Part shown: piece after piece, positions 22,251 to 33,352 of the stretch | Layout of the letters: each line of letters opens with the position of its first letter | How positions within the stretch are numbered: the stretch's first letter is position 1 | Assembly: GCA_025618425.1 (NCBI GenBank) | Contig: CM046850.1 | Location: 12,250,971-12,314,970, forward strand | Reading direction: 5' to 3' | Source: Heliocidaris tuberculata | Taxonomy: Eukaryota > Echinodermata > Echinoidea > Camarodonta > Echinometridae | DNA length: 64,000 nucleotides | Notes under the pieces: generated by a model | Databases searched by the model: none | What the model saw: only the letters and a program-made list of their open reading frames with translations | Told to the model about the DNA's origin: nothing | Translations under genes and position numbers: made by a program

Positions 22251-22440
22251 TGGACAACTACCTATCACCAAAATTACCATCAGACAACTATATTGGGGAA
22301 TACTAGGGTGTACTTGTCCGGAGGGTAATTAACAAGGCCGAATTTTCTTGATGGGTTGTCCTAGAAGGTAGTTGTCCTATTGGGATTTCTTGTCCATTTA
22401 GTAGTTGTCGGGAGAGGGTATAGTTGCTCTACAGGGGTTC
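22250..22440. repeat. GGACAACTAC-type dispersed repeat
   Basis: Palindromic text with GGACAACTACCT and AGGTAGTTGTCC blocks. Similar blocks are found at 11445-11570 and 46250-46400, each with GTACTTGTCC or its complement. Non-coding. Confidence 0.5.
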
Positions 22441-22476
22441 ATCAAGGGGGGGGGGGTGTTGGGGTCTGATAATAGT

Positions 22477-22628
22477 CCTGGGGGCCGTTGTACAAAACTT
22501 GTGTTTAATCGCAACTCCTAAAAATCAAACGCAAGTCCTTAATGCGTACTTCTGATTGGCTGAAAATAAAGTTGCGTTTGATTTTCTTGAGTTGCGTTCA
22601 AACGCAAGTTTTGTGCAACGGGCCCCAG
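22477..22628. mobile_element. Short foldback MITE (CCTGGGGGCC ends)
   Basis: The ends CCTGGGGGCCGTTGTACAAA and TTTTGTGCAACGGGCCCCAGG are complementary, and the inner arms share CGCAACTC...AAATCAAACGCAA and its complement. It is about 150 bp with no ORF. Confidence 0.7.
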
Positions 22629-22653
22629 GTGACGTAAAGGTAATAATCACCGG

Positions 22654-22658
<5 letters not shown>

Positions 22659-22712
<54 letters not shown>
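22659..22712. repeat. (TG)n microsatellite
   Basis: An uninterrupted run of about 27 TG units directly abuts the LINE fragment that follows. Confidence 0.95.
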
Positions 22713-22714
<2 letters not shown>

Positions 22715-23447
22715 ACATATTCGCATTTATTTTGGCAGTGTGACAAGGTTAAACAGATATGGAAATTTGTGATTGAACATTTTGATATAGCTGAATTGAA
22801 AAATATGAATTGGCAAGAAATATTTTTGGGAATCACGGGTAATTCTGATAGATCTAAGTGTGTAAATAGTCTGATGATTTTGTTGAAATATACTATTTTC
22901 AAATCTAGGTCAGAAAATAACTTGCCAACCAGAGAAAAGATAGTAAAAATTATTTCGGAATTTATAGAGGATGAAAAAACTCTAGCGTCAAAAGCAGGTA
23001 GACTGCATTTGCATTTACGAAAATGGGAACACATAAAAAATATTCAAGTCAGGTATGTGGACTGGAGGGGGGAACCTGAGACGATGTAGTATGAATAGGT
23101 GGATGCGTATGGGTGTTTTTTTTTTTTTTTTTTGGTGTGTGTATGCGTGTTGTGTGGATGGTGGGGTGTTTGTATGCTGTGATATGGGTTAAGTAGGGGG
23201 ACGAGGGGGGGGGGGGAGGGGGGGGGGAGGGAAGTAGGTAGAATAAGGAGTCTAGAGTAAGAATGAATTATGTTATACAGTCTGATATTCATTGTCTTCG
23301 TCTTTTTTTTTCTTTTTTAATGATTACATTTCATTCAATAATATTTTTGTTGTATATGCCTTGTTTCAATGATTTTATCGAGTGTTATTTGTTGTATACA
23401 TTCAAGACGAATGTTATGTTATATATAATAAAGATTACTGAAAAAAA
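22713..23447 (+). mobile_element. 5'-truncated L1/Tx1-like LINE 3' fragment
   Basis: The open frame to 23089 reads ETYSHLFWQCDKVKQIW, then KYTIFKSR and ends LHLRKWE...EPETM. The E-T-x-x-H-L-F-W-x-C pattern is the C-terminal zinc-knuckle (zf-RVT) region of L1/Tx1-type reverse transcriptases. A 3' UTR with poly-T and G runs follows, then AATAAAGATTACTG and an A tail near 23440. The coding part starts exactly where the (TG)n tract stops, so the apparent ORF start inside the repeat is spurious. Confidence 0.7.
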
Positions 23448-23450
23448 AAA

Positions 23451-23453
<3 letters not shown>

Positions 23454-23496
<43 letters not shown>
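23454..23496. repeat. (TA)n microsatellite
   Basis: About 21 TA units immediately after the LINE A tail. Confidence 0.95.
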
Positions 23497-23502
<6 letters not shown>

Positions 23503-24029
23503 ATCTCAAACCCTATATACACAATGAACACTGAAAATGTCAGTGTCGCCCCTGCATGTAGCTATATAGCTCTGTTAAATTTTGTTATTATCTGACACTT
23601 TCTTTTCATCCGGATGCATGCATGTGTTATTCTATGCCTATCCGGTGTATTACCTGTCATTAATACTCTTTGATATGTAAACATCGACAATTTCCTCCGA
23701 TTGTGGATAAGCTAATTCTCTTCACAATTAATACCATTGGGCTCAGCCAGGTTACTTGGGAAATACGAAAAGGATTAATTGCTGCTATTGGACCCTTTGT
23801 ATTGCAAATCTGAACCTTTCATCAAATGTGTTAGTGTGTATCAATCTTTTTTATCTGGAGAAGGTCCACATTCCAATTATAATACTTTGTTTATCATGTT
23901 TATGTTCAAAGGAGACACGTGACATATAAATGTTATCGGTTATATCAATCATTGAGACATCGTCCATGTAATAAAAAAATGTAAAATGTAATTCTGTATG
24001 GTTTCGTTGCCTTATGATTAAATTTCCCT

Positions 24030-24525
24030 TTAAAGGGGGTACCCAATGCTGAAACAATGTTAGTTCATTTAAAAGATCATGATTTTATTAGAAGAAAATC
24101 ATCTGCCTTAAATTTTTTTTAAATTCGTGTTGCCAGAAAATCCCCAAAATATGGTAAGATTTCAGGATATTTTGGCCCCTCAGCTGTGTCCCAATTTCAG
24201 CTAGGTAACCACAATGACGTCAAAGTGGTTACCTTGTCGCGCAATTATAGCAGAATGCGCGCAAGGTGTAATGCATTTTTTACAGTCTAGCGCGCAACAC
24301 ATCTGCAATACGCGAACCTGGGTAACCACTTTGACGTCATTGTGGTTACCTAGCTGAAATTGGGACACAGCTGAGGGGCCAAAATATCCTGAAGTCTTAC
24401 CATATTTCGGGGATTTTTCTGGCAACACGAATTTTTAAAAAACTTAAGGCAGATGATTTTCTGCTAATAAAATAATGATCTTTTAAATGAACTAACATTG
24501 TTTCAGCATTGGGTACCCCCTTTAA
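24030..24525. mobile_element. T2-like foldback MITE (AGGGGGTACCC ends)
   Basis: Arms of about 200 bp each (24034-24240 and 24310-24521) are near-identical inverted copies around an approximately 75-bp centre with GCGCGCAA text. TTAA lies outside each end (24030-24033 and 24522-24525). The tip is TTAAAGGGGGTACCC. No ORF. Confidence 0.85.
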
Positions 24526-24839
24526 GTTCCCATAGCGCGTTCAAACAAACATTTTGATATTGAGGGGGTACTGGCTTCGGGGGGGGGGGGGGCGGGGGCA
24601 CCGGCCTTACCTATTAAATGAAATAGTAATTAATAAGGTCAGTGGCTGGAGTGGGAAGGGTCCTATCATCTTCCTTTCTCGTCCTTTCACCTTCTCCCTG
24701 AGTTCCTCTTCTATCCTTTTCCCTTTTTGTTGTTGTTGTTGGGGGGGGGGGGGTTGCTTCCCTTACCACGTGTAGCTACGCTACTGTCCGCAAGCATGCT
24801 CTTACTATTATGTATTATGTACTATAATGGCTCCCTCGC

Positions 24840-25015
24840 CCCAAGCTTTTGCTTTTAGAGGTGTGTCCTCCAACTATGTATGTACCACATGAATGTATAT
24901 TTTGTAATATTTTTGTTTAAAATATACATTATTTTCTTCATTTATTCCTCTGTACACTTATATTGAAAAGTTGGAAATAAATGTCATTAAATTGAAATTG
25001 AAATTGAAAATTGTT
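24840..25015 (+). repeat. LINE 3'-tail fragment with (ATTGAA)n end
   Basis: GGAAATAAATGTCATTAAATT followed by short ATTGAA repeats is the look of a CR1/L2- or RTE-type LINE 3' end. No coding part remains. Confidence 0.4.
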
Positions 25016-25815
25016 TAAAAGATCAATAATCTGAATCTGAAGCCACATATAAAAATGAATATACTGAGATATGCAGATTTAAATTCCAGCTCGTCTAATA
25101 GAAAATGTTTATAGTTCTCAATAATGATAATTGCACTTTGGACCTGTTTATTTCTCACTTCATAATTCACAGCTCAAAGTTTTTGAAGTATTTCTTTCTA
25201 AAGCCATGCAAGGCTGAATTCAGTGTTCTATATTAATATGTTGACATACTTGTTCCACTTCCGTGACGACACCTTAGAAATCAATACAATGTAAGGTCAA
25301 TGAAATACCTGGCGTATTACACAGACAACTGAATAATAATATTGTCTCGAATGAAAAAAATATATGTACGTATTGTAAGGGCACAGTCTCGTGATTGCCT
25401 TGCTACACATTTCTAATACCTCAAAGCAAATTAATGAAGATGATATTACCATTAGTATTTTGTATTTGTATTTGTATTTTATTTGTTTAATCACGGTAAA
25501 AGACCTGCTATCAGCTAAAAGCTGCTTTTCAGCAAGGCCGTGAACATAACGATAACATAACGATAAATAAATACGTACAAAATTATATGCAAAAGTAATC
25601 ACAACAATAATATACAAAAAGAAATCACAAAATCATCAAAAGAATTTAAAAGAAATAAAGAGAATACAAAGAAACATAAAGAGAAATGGTATATGAAAAT
25701 CAAAAGAAGAAACATAACATAAAATCATATAAAAATGAATTTATGAGTTTGAAATCATACTGTAACAAACAGAGATGGGTGTGTGTGTGGGGGGGGGGGG
25801 GGGGAGTGGGTATTG

Positions 25816-28800
25816 TTAAGATGGGGATAGACTCCTTAAAAATGTTGACTGGTTTTTTTCTGCTCGAATGTCTGCCGGTAAATTATTGAAGAGTTTTGAA
25901 GCGGAATATAGGGGACTATTTCTAAGATAGTTTGTGAGTGGCCGGGGTAATTTAATTTGACAACTGATATTACGTAACATATATTCACTTGATTTAAGAC
26001 GAATGCGAGAGCATAGTGAAGATGGGGCAATGTTATTCACTAATTTGTACATAACTAAAATAGATTGTTTTTTCCACCTTTCGGAAAGTTGATCGATTTC
26101 AAGAGCATTATACAAAGCGACTCTATTAAAACGATTATCTACCTCTAATACGGATCTCAGCGCTCTGTTCTGTAGAATTTGGAGACGATTTAACTGGCTT
26201 ACATTGCCATTTCTCCACAGGGTACTACAATAATCAAAAAGTGGTTGAATTAACGATTTATACAATAAGAGCGCAGTACTTCTGTCTACATAAAACCTAA
26301 TACGCTTTAGTGAATAGTAGGTTTGTAATACCCTTTTCCTAACATTGTCAATTTGGGGAGTCCATGTTAGACCGCTATCTATTATTACTCCAAGATATTT
26401 ACATTGTGTAACCCTCTGTAGTTCAGTATTTTGAATTTTAATTTTCACATTTTCAAATGACCGTAATTTTGCCTTAGAGCCTATCAACATGAACTGACAT
26501 TTATCAATATTGATCAACAATTCATTATTTGAGAACCATTTTGAAATAGAGAGTAAATCTTTGTTTATGACTTTTTCTAAAACTGCCGGGTCTTTTGAAG
26601 AAAAATAAACACACGTATCGTCTGCATATAAGGAGAGAGAACAATTTTCGACTGATTTAACCAAATCATTCAGAGTAAATATAAACAGGAGGGGGCCCAA
26701 TATACTTCCCTGGGGTACCCCGCTTTCTACTCCTCGAAATCTTGACATGTTACCATTTACAACTGTGGATTGCTCCCTCCCGCAGAAATAGTCACGGAAC
26801 CAATTTATTGCATCTTCATCAAATCCAAAGTATGACAATTTTTTCAATAATATATTAAACGAAATCAAATCAAAAGCTTTCTCCAAGTCTATGGTAACCA
26901 TGCCCACAACATATCCTTGGTCGATTTTTGGGGCAAAATCATCAGTAATATTTAACAAAGCAGTAGCAGTTGAATGACCTGGGCGGAACCCGTGTTGACA
27001 TGGATCAAGTATGCTATTACAATACAAGTAGTTATACACTTGATCGAACACAATCTTTTCCAACACTTTAGACAATACAGGAAGAACCGAGATCGGTCTA
27101 TAGTTGGATGGATTTGTAGTGTCGCCACTCTTAAAGATGGGTGTAACACGAGCCCTTTTCCATTCACAAGGGATCTTACCAGTACACAATGAGCTATTAA
27201 TGATATGTGTCAAAGGTGAAAGGATGTAGTCAACCGCATCTTTAATTACACAGGCAGGGATTTGATCTAGTCCCGTAGCTTTATTTCTCGCAATGTTATT
27301 GATAACTTTCTTAACATCTTGAATGGAAATCGATTTAAAACTAAAAGTAGTTTGAACTTTAGTCAAAAATTGTTCAAAATTATCACCGAACGTAAAATTC
27401 TGTTTACGTTTAGAAGCCATATCAACAAAATGATCATTCAGTCGGGAAGCAATTTCTTTGTATCCCAAGACATCTTCTCCATTAAAACACAACTTTTGAA
27501 TCCATTTCATATTCTTTTTGTTTGGTAACATACATCGTAGAGATTTCCACATTGCCGCACAATTTCCTTTACTACTCAGAATGCTTTCAGAGATATATGA
27601 CCGTTTTGCCTTTCTTATCATATCAGTAACCATATTTCTCAGTTTTCTATACAATTTCCAGTCTTCTTCTGATCTCGAAGATTTAGCTCGGTTTTTCATA
27701 TCATCTCTCTCACCTATTTTATCTAAGATATCACTATTTATCCATGGCGTTTCTTTTTGCCGCACCCTCTTTTTACGAAGTGGAGCGTGTTTATCCAAAA
27801 CCGAATTAAATTTCCGAGACCAGATTTCGTAAGCGATGCTAGGGTCAGTTTCTGAGAGAACGTCTAGCCAACATATTTTCTGCAAGTCATTCTTAAAGTC
27901 GACTAAATTAATTTTCTTCAAATTTCTTGAATAAACAAATTTATGACATACTTTGGGAGATTTGTGTTTCCCTAAGGAACAGATTACCATATAGTGGTCA
28001 CTCATGCTTAATGGAACGACATCGCAGAATGTAACTTTGTTTTGATTTGAAGAGTATAATACATCAATTAAAGTAGCAGATGTTTGCGTTATTCTCGTAG
28101 GCTTTTCAACATGTTGTTTCAGATCGTACTCTTCAACTAAGCGCAGTAATCGCTTTGTTTGGCAAGAGGGTGGCTGTTTCATAATGTCACAGTTAAGATC
28201 TCCTAAGAGAAGGAAATCTTTAGATAATGATTCTATAGACTGTAGCAAATTTTCAAACAACTCAAATACGGTAGTCTGAGAGTTTGGTGGTCTATACCAG
28301 TATACAATTAGAAAAGATTTCTGTTTAGGGATGCATATCTCAACACACATTAATTCCAAGCTATCAAGAGACAAATCATGTCTTATCTTGAATTAAATTT
28401 GTTCTTTAATATATAACAATATTCCACCTCCATTTCGGTTTCTATCTCCTCTGATAATTCTATAAACTTGAACATCTATCTCTGTATTAGACACAGAAGG
28501 ATCTAACCATGTCTCACAGAGACACAGTATTTGAATATTTTGCTTGCACAATATATTACGCACTTCATCTATATTTTTCAATAGAGAACATACGTTTAAG
28601 TGGGCAATGTTTATACCCGATAACGAACTGATTTTGTTAAAAATATCGTCGACACTGTGATAATTATGATATATAGCTGTATCGAATTGACGAGGAAAAA
28701 CTATCTCAGGCCGTGATATCTCAATACATGTATTATTAGGTAATTCATCGAATAGGTATACATCACAAATCCAGTTAGTATCGGACAGGAAAATATCATG

Positions 28801-28968
28801 GGATGCCCGAGAACATGCCAGATGGGCCCATCTATTACAAGATACGCACAATAAAGCATTTTGATTATATTTTACTTCTTTCCTACATAACAAACATGGG
28901 AATTTCAGATTTCGAGTGACTGCAGGTGTATGAGTCAAGCATGGGTTTACTGCATTACTTGAAGACAT
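25816..28968 (-). pseudogene. LINE ORF2: PHD-like finger, endonuclease, reverse transcriptase
   Basis: A 1051-codon frame interrupted by a single in-frame TAA at 28395-28393. The N-terminus has a PHD-like finger (CLLC..., CVSCNRWAHLAC, WICDVY); its last Cys position is Tyr. The apurinic-type endonuclease follows, with NIAHLNVCSL, CETWLD, LGDLNCD and SDHY, and the stop falls within it. The RT has ARVTPIFKSGD, NYRPISVLP, QHGFRPGHST, VTIDLEKAFD, GVPQGSILGPLLF and the catalytic YADD, then a typical CR1/L2 C-terminal domain. The reading frame is otherwise clean, so the insertion is fairly recent. Such proteins copy their own RNA at a nicked target. Confidence 0.9.
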
Positions 28969-29018
28969 AACTATGAAATGTACAATGGGTTAATGACAGC
29001 TGCTGCAAAAGAAATGAA

Positions 29019-29270
29019 TTATGTATTTGCATTTTCAAGATCTTGGATGCTTCTCACCGTGGTTTTTCGGTCGTCGACAGTCAATACACGGATTCGACCA
29101 TCTTGAGTCCATACTCTCTTAACTGAGTCATGTTTTACCAATTCGTTGACGAGTTTCTGTCGCATTGATGTCAAGCTTTCTCGAATGAAGACTTCCTTGG
29201 CTGACTTCTTCAAGTCCTTCCTGGCATTATATACTTGCTGGCGAACATTGTATCTCACAAACTTCTAGTA
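29019..29270 (-). pseudogene. LINE ORF1 C-terminal fragment
   Basis: Reads KFVRYNVRQQVYNARKDL ... SVKRVWTQDGRIRVLTVDD ... IQDLENANT and a stop. VWTQDGRI is typical of the C-terminal domain of ORF1 proteins in CR1/L2-like LINEs. The frame has no ATG of its own and meets TAG just upstream, in keeping with 5' truncation. Confidence 0.65.
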
Positions 29271-29275
29271 GCATT

Positions 29276-29768
29276 GTTGATTACTAGAATATTGTTTGTG
29301 TATTGTATATGATAGTATATTATTTCTTCTCTTTCTTCTCCATCTCTCTTTTATTAATGGTCACATTATGCATGTATCATCTACTGAGAAGCAGAAGGGC
29401 GCAACTCATATAATTTTTCATAGACCCTTCTGGCTCTCAAAAGATACTAGTTTTGTTCAGTTTACATATATGTAACTCAAAGAAGAAGTCACACAAATTG
29501 CAAGTTTGCCTACAAGGAAGATTTTTAAAATTAATTTCTTTCCATCTTATTTTGTAATTATTATCATTAATAATATTATTATTGTTATTTTATTCTAATT
29601 GATTTTATCTATCATCACTATTTTCTAATTATCTTCTCTCTCTTTTTTTTTTTTTTTTTTGGGGGGGGGGGGGGGTGTCACACTTGTCACGCCCTGGTCC
29701 CTTGTGAAGAAGTAAATTACTTTCCAGAGACAAATTCCTTAATGATACCTTTCTTTCTATCATTGCAG
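29276..29768. other. Upstream region/intron of the TRIM-like gene
   Basis: AT-rich, with a poly-T/poly-G run (29640-29676). Ends in a good acceptor (CTATCATTGCAG at 29768), so at least part is intron following an unseen non-coding exon. Confidence 0.45.
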
Positions 29769-29784
29769 GTAAAACATACATGGA

Positions 29785-31587
29785 ATGGCTCATTTCAGGG
29801 ATAATCAATGTGAGGGCAATGGATGTAATTCAAAGACCAATGTCTCGTTTTGTGTGAAGGAAAACCAGATGCTTTGCGAGACTTGTGCGGACAAAAAGCG
29901 ACACTCCATCATCAGTAGGGAGGACGAAAGCAAGTGGTTATGCGAGGAACACAGCGGACGCATCAAATACTTCTGCCGCACGCACCAAGAGATTGCGTGC
30001 CAGTCATGTGCCACCATCAAGCATCAAGTGCCTTGTAAGTTAGCTGATGTGAATAGCTTGGTCCGAGAGGAACGCGAACGGTTCTCGGGATTCCTGCCGA
30101 AGCTGGAACTCTCGAAAGAGAAGGTTGAGCAATATCGAAAGACCGTCGATTCGCATTCCGCGTACGCCGCCTCTCTCCTAAGAGGAATCCAAAAGTATGT
30201 CCTTGAGGCATTTGCAGAAGAGACAGAAAAGGTTGAAGAGAACAGACGTGAAAAGGATGAAATTGCCAAAGAAGAGATAGAGAAGCAGATTAAGGACTTA
30301 CAGGATCAGCTGAAAGATCGTCTGCAGCAGAACGAAAAGGAGGCCAACGCTAAGTATCTGTCGATTAAAGTTGAAGCAGATGCGCTTCTTTCAAAGTTGA
30401 AACACTCAATCTCAGAGGTATCTGTCATTCCAAAGAGGATGAGAGAAATTGCAAAGTGTAGATCCAAAGGCATCTCGGAGTTCAGGGAAAGAATTGAAAT
30501 GATGCTTCAGAGCGATCCGCTGCTGCTTGCGCAACGTCACCTTACTACGATGATGGAAGACCACATGGAGGTGAACCTTGACTGTAGCGTCCTAGAAAAG
30601 CTAGATCAGATTGTTGAGAGGATCACATTTAGTAGAGAAGGTGGGAACAGGGTCGGTGAGCTGAAGGGAATGGAGGGATCTTGGCAACTTTCTGGGATGA
30701 TCGATCTTCATGCCGATGTACGGCTCCCTCTGCTGGCGGGATGGGCGAACGACAAGGAGGTGGTGGTATCTGACGTAATGAATAGGACATTGCACGTGAT
30801 CAGCCTTAAGACAAAAAAGGTGACACCGGTGATGCAGTCAAGTAACCTTGGATGTGTTTCCGACTGCGCAACGCTTGATGACAGTATCTGGGTATGCGGG
30901 AACTTTTTCAACGGTTCCGTTTGCTTTTTCAACAAGTTCTGGAAGCACCGGCGGGAAGTCCGTCTACTGGATCATCCAACAACATCGGGTGAACCTGTAT
31001 ACCTTGATATCGATCCCGATGGACGGGTCCTTGCCATTCTGTACGGGCAACCGGTCATATTCGTCGTCAATGACTCAGAAGGCCTCGTGAGGACTATCAC
31101 TCTGGCCCACTGCAAGACCATTCTTGACATCCATGCCTTAGCTTCAGGAGACATCCTGGTGCAATCGGGCATCAACAGATTCACCATCTTCGACGTCAAG
31201 TTTGAAGAGAAGAAGGTGATACATCGCACGCACTGGGAGTCTGCCAGCTGTACTGTCGACAAGACGACTAACCTGCTCTACATTACCTTCAAGGATTTTG
31301 GAAAGGATTCCTACGCCATCGATGTCCTGTCTCCAGAAGGTGCAGTGTTCTCTGAGCGGTGTGTTGAGTTTCCTGCCTCCCACCTCTTGGACAGCACTCC
31401 TCGATGTCAATGCTTGCGAAATGACAAGCTAATACTCTGCAACGGAGCACAACTCTACCTGTTCAAGAAGACCCTTGGTGTAAAAGACATTAGGGTACTG
31501 GACAGACTTTATGCTGGTTCTCCTGTACCTGAGAATTTCATAACGCTGGATGATACAGAAAGTATCACAACCGATATATTCGTGTAA
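29785..31587 (+). CDS. TRIM-like B-box/coiled-coil protein without RING
   Basis: 600 residues in one coding exon. A B-box 1-like finger uses C9, C14, C23, C31, C34 and H40. B-box 2 has C53, H56, C64, H67, C72, C75, H80 and C84. Residues about 95-245 form a charged coiled coil (EKVEENRREKDEIAKEEIEK). The C-terminal half (about 300-595) has repeating beta-rich segments resembling the propeller-like C-terminus of TRIM2/3/56-type proteins, with no clear NHL signature. The exon begins at 29769 after TTGCAG; an in-frame TAA lies 12 bases before the ATG, so no upstream RING can be joined in this frame. TRIM proteins are usually ubiquitin ligases and echinoids carry many; a RING-less member would need a partner or act as a scaffold. 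Which TRIM subgroup it belongs to is uncertain. Confidence 0.85.
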   Translation: MAHFRDNQCEGNGCNSKTNVSFCVKENQMLCETCADKKRHSIISREDESKWLCEEHSGRIKYFCRTHQEIACQSCATIKHQVPCKLADVNSLVREERERFSGFLPKLELSKEKVEQYRKTVDSHSAYAASLLRGIQKYVLEAFAEETEKVEENRREKDEIAKEEIEKQIKDLQDQLKDRLQQNEKEANAKYLSIKVEADALLSKLKHSISEVSVIPKRMREIAKCRSKGISEFRERIEMMLQSDPLLLAQRHLTTMMEDHMEVNLDCSVLEKLDQIVERITFSREGGNRVGELKGMEGSWQLSGMIDLHADVRLPLLAGWANDKEVVVSDVMNRTLHVISLKTKKVTPVMQSSNLGCVSDCATLDDSIWVCGNFFNGSVCFFNKFWKHRREVRLLDHPTTSGEPVYLDIDPDGRVLAILYGQPVIFVVNDSEGLVRTITLAHCKTILDIHALASGDILVQSGINRFTIFDVKFEEKKVIHRTHWESASCTVDKTTNLLYITFKDFGKDSYAIDVLSPEGAVFSERCVEFPASHLLDSTPRCQCLRNDKLILCNGAQLYLFKKTLGVKDIRVLDRLYAGSPVPENFITLDDTESITTDIFV

Positions 31588-32878
31588 TGTATCAGGAGAC
31601 TTGTCTGAAGGCCCTTCTAATGTTATTTTGTATTCAATGGCATATGTTTTCTTATTAACTATAATGACCAATGACCATGTATCCGAGAATATGAAAGGGA
31701 TAACAACAAAAGTTCATCAAGTTCGTATTTATTGTCTGTAAACATTTGTGTAATTTTTTTTTAGAGGTGCTGGCGTCTCTTATCCGAATATCAACTTAGA
31801 CACTTATAATAGTATCAGCGAAAATTTGCAGGCACATTCGTATATTTTCTCAATAGTTTATTGCAGTGTCAATAGGAAGCACAACCAAGTCCTCAAATTG
31901 AGAAATTTTTTATGACTATGCATCCTATTCGAGAATAGATTTATTACTTTGTTGTACGTATTACCCTCCTAACAGCATTCGTATTTGTATAATCATGATT
32001 TTATACGTCTGAAGACATGTTTCAAACTATTGCATGACATGTTGTTATGCTAAGCATACACACAATTCATCGTAAAAGACATGGTTATGAGATGGTACTA
32101 CATGGAAAGCTATGATTCTGTTGTCAATAAGTCCACCGTAGTAGTTCATTTAAAGGATCTATTTAATAGGTTCTAGGAATATAAAATAAGGGTCATTTAG
32201 TTAAAGTATATGACTAATATGTCAGTATATTCAATTCATACAGCATAAAGCAGAATATTATATTTTCACGGTGCAGCGCTGCATGTACAGGAGTAAAAAC
32301 GGAAGGTTTGCTACTTCTGGTAATCTTGAATTGTGGTTATGGAAAAAAAAACCGACAGGAAAGAAATCTAGATCAGCCTTTTATCATGAACCTTTTTTTT
32401 TAAAAGATCGAAAGTATCAACTCCCTTTTGACATTCATGAATTATACATATGCAGGAACTAATCGCGGAAATGAATAGCCTACCAAACTGGCTAATTTCT
32501 AAGAAACCTTCTTCGTTCTAAAGATGATAGGTAATAATTCAGCTTAGAACTAAAAGGATGTTAACTCTATATGAATGATATCGGTTGACGTCCTTCTGGC
32601 TCTCAACAACATTATCAACTCATATTTTGACACTTAGTATTAAATATTGAACGCATTCATATGACTTGATTCTTCCTTTCATTTTCCGGAGAAAAATACC
32701 ATCAAAATTATTATTATCATGACCATGATTAATTGCTTGGTGTCAATAAAGGGTATCCGTTGTTGTTATGAAGTACTGTTTCCGGGAGTATCTCGTGTTT
32801 GCCGCAAGCCAGGTATATCGGAAAGTGTTATTCTTACACATATCATTAAAAGTTCGACAATCGGGAATTCGAAAATTA
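31588..32878. other. 3' flank of the TRIM-like gene
   Basis: AT-rich 3' UTR and intergenic DNA; no exon or named repeat recognised. Confidence 0.4.
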
Positions 32879-33058
32879 TTAAAGGGCTGGTCACATTTGT
32901 CCGATAACGACCCTGACGACAACGAGATTTTCAATTAAAGGTACACCCTACTATATACGTGTGAGTATACTCGTGTCTGTTAATAGTAGAACAGTTTTAG
33001 GTCTAATGGAAAATCTCGTTATCGTTATCGTTATAGAACAAGTCTGACCAGCCCTTAA
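32879..33058. mobile_element. Short T2-like MITE (AGGGCTGGTCA ends)
   Basis: The 172-bp interior is flanked by TTAA (32879-32882, 33055-33058). The ends AGGGCTGGTCACATTTGT and AAGTCTGACCAGCCC are inverted, and the arms share ATAACGA and AACGAGATTTTC-type text. No ORF. Confidence 0.75.
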
Positions 33059-33109
33059 CTTTTTTTTCCTGTTGTTAGTCATTGTCTTTGAAGACCGAAA
33101 CAGGGAGAG

Positions 33110-33352
33110 ATGCGTAAGAAAGGGGGAGAGAGAAACAGGAGAGAGAGAGAGAGAGAGGGGGGGGGGGGGAGGGTGTTAGAGATATAGAGATATTGAGAGA
33201 TATGAAAAGGAGAGAGATAGAGATGGATAGAAAGAGAGAGATGGAGAGAGAGGGAGAGGGGATATAGCGATATGGAGAAACAGTACATAGATAGAGAGGG
33301 AGACAGAGAGAGAGAGAGACTTTGAGAGAGAGAGAGGGGGAGAGGAGGGGAC
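33110..33352. repeat. (GA)n-rich tract
   Basis: GAGA-rich with a G run (33159-33170) and interspersed GATA. Source of Ser/Leu-rich spurious ORFs on the minus strand. Confidence 0.9.

Larger units (their letters stand above)
25457..29275 (-). mobile_element. CR1/L2-type LINE, 5'-truncated, one nonsense codon
   Basis: In minus-strand order it has the end of ORF1 (29270-29019), the long ORF2 (28968-25816, interrupted once), and a 3' end with a GCTTTTTAGCTG-like stem and ATACAAATACAA repeats (about 25457-25530). The 5' part of ORF1 is missing, so this is a truncated insertion. It ends about 500 bp upstream of the TRIM-like gene, on the opposite strand. Confidence 0.85.

Noticed and set aside
22556..22712. 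Start of the plus-strand ORF 22556-23089 and the His/Thr repeat ORF on the opposite strand
   Set aside because: The ORF is fused through a MITE arm and (TG)n; only the part after 22713 is LINE-derived coding sequence.
26974..27832. Plus-strand ORFs within 25816-28968
   Set aside because: Antisense shadows of the LINE reverse-transcriptase ORF.
30017..31410. Minus-strand and other-frame ORFs within 29785-31587
   Set aside because: Shadows of the TRIM-like coding exon, which has a continuous 600-residue frame with clear B-box ligands.
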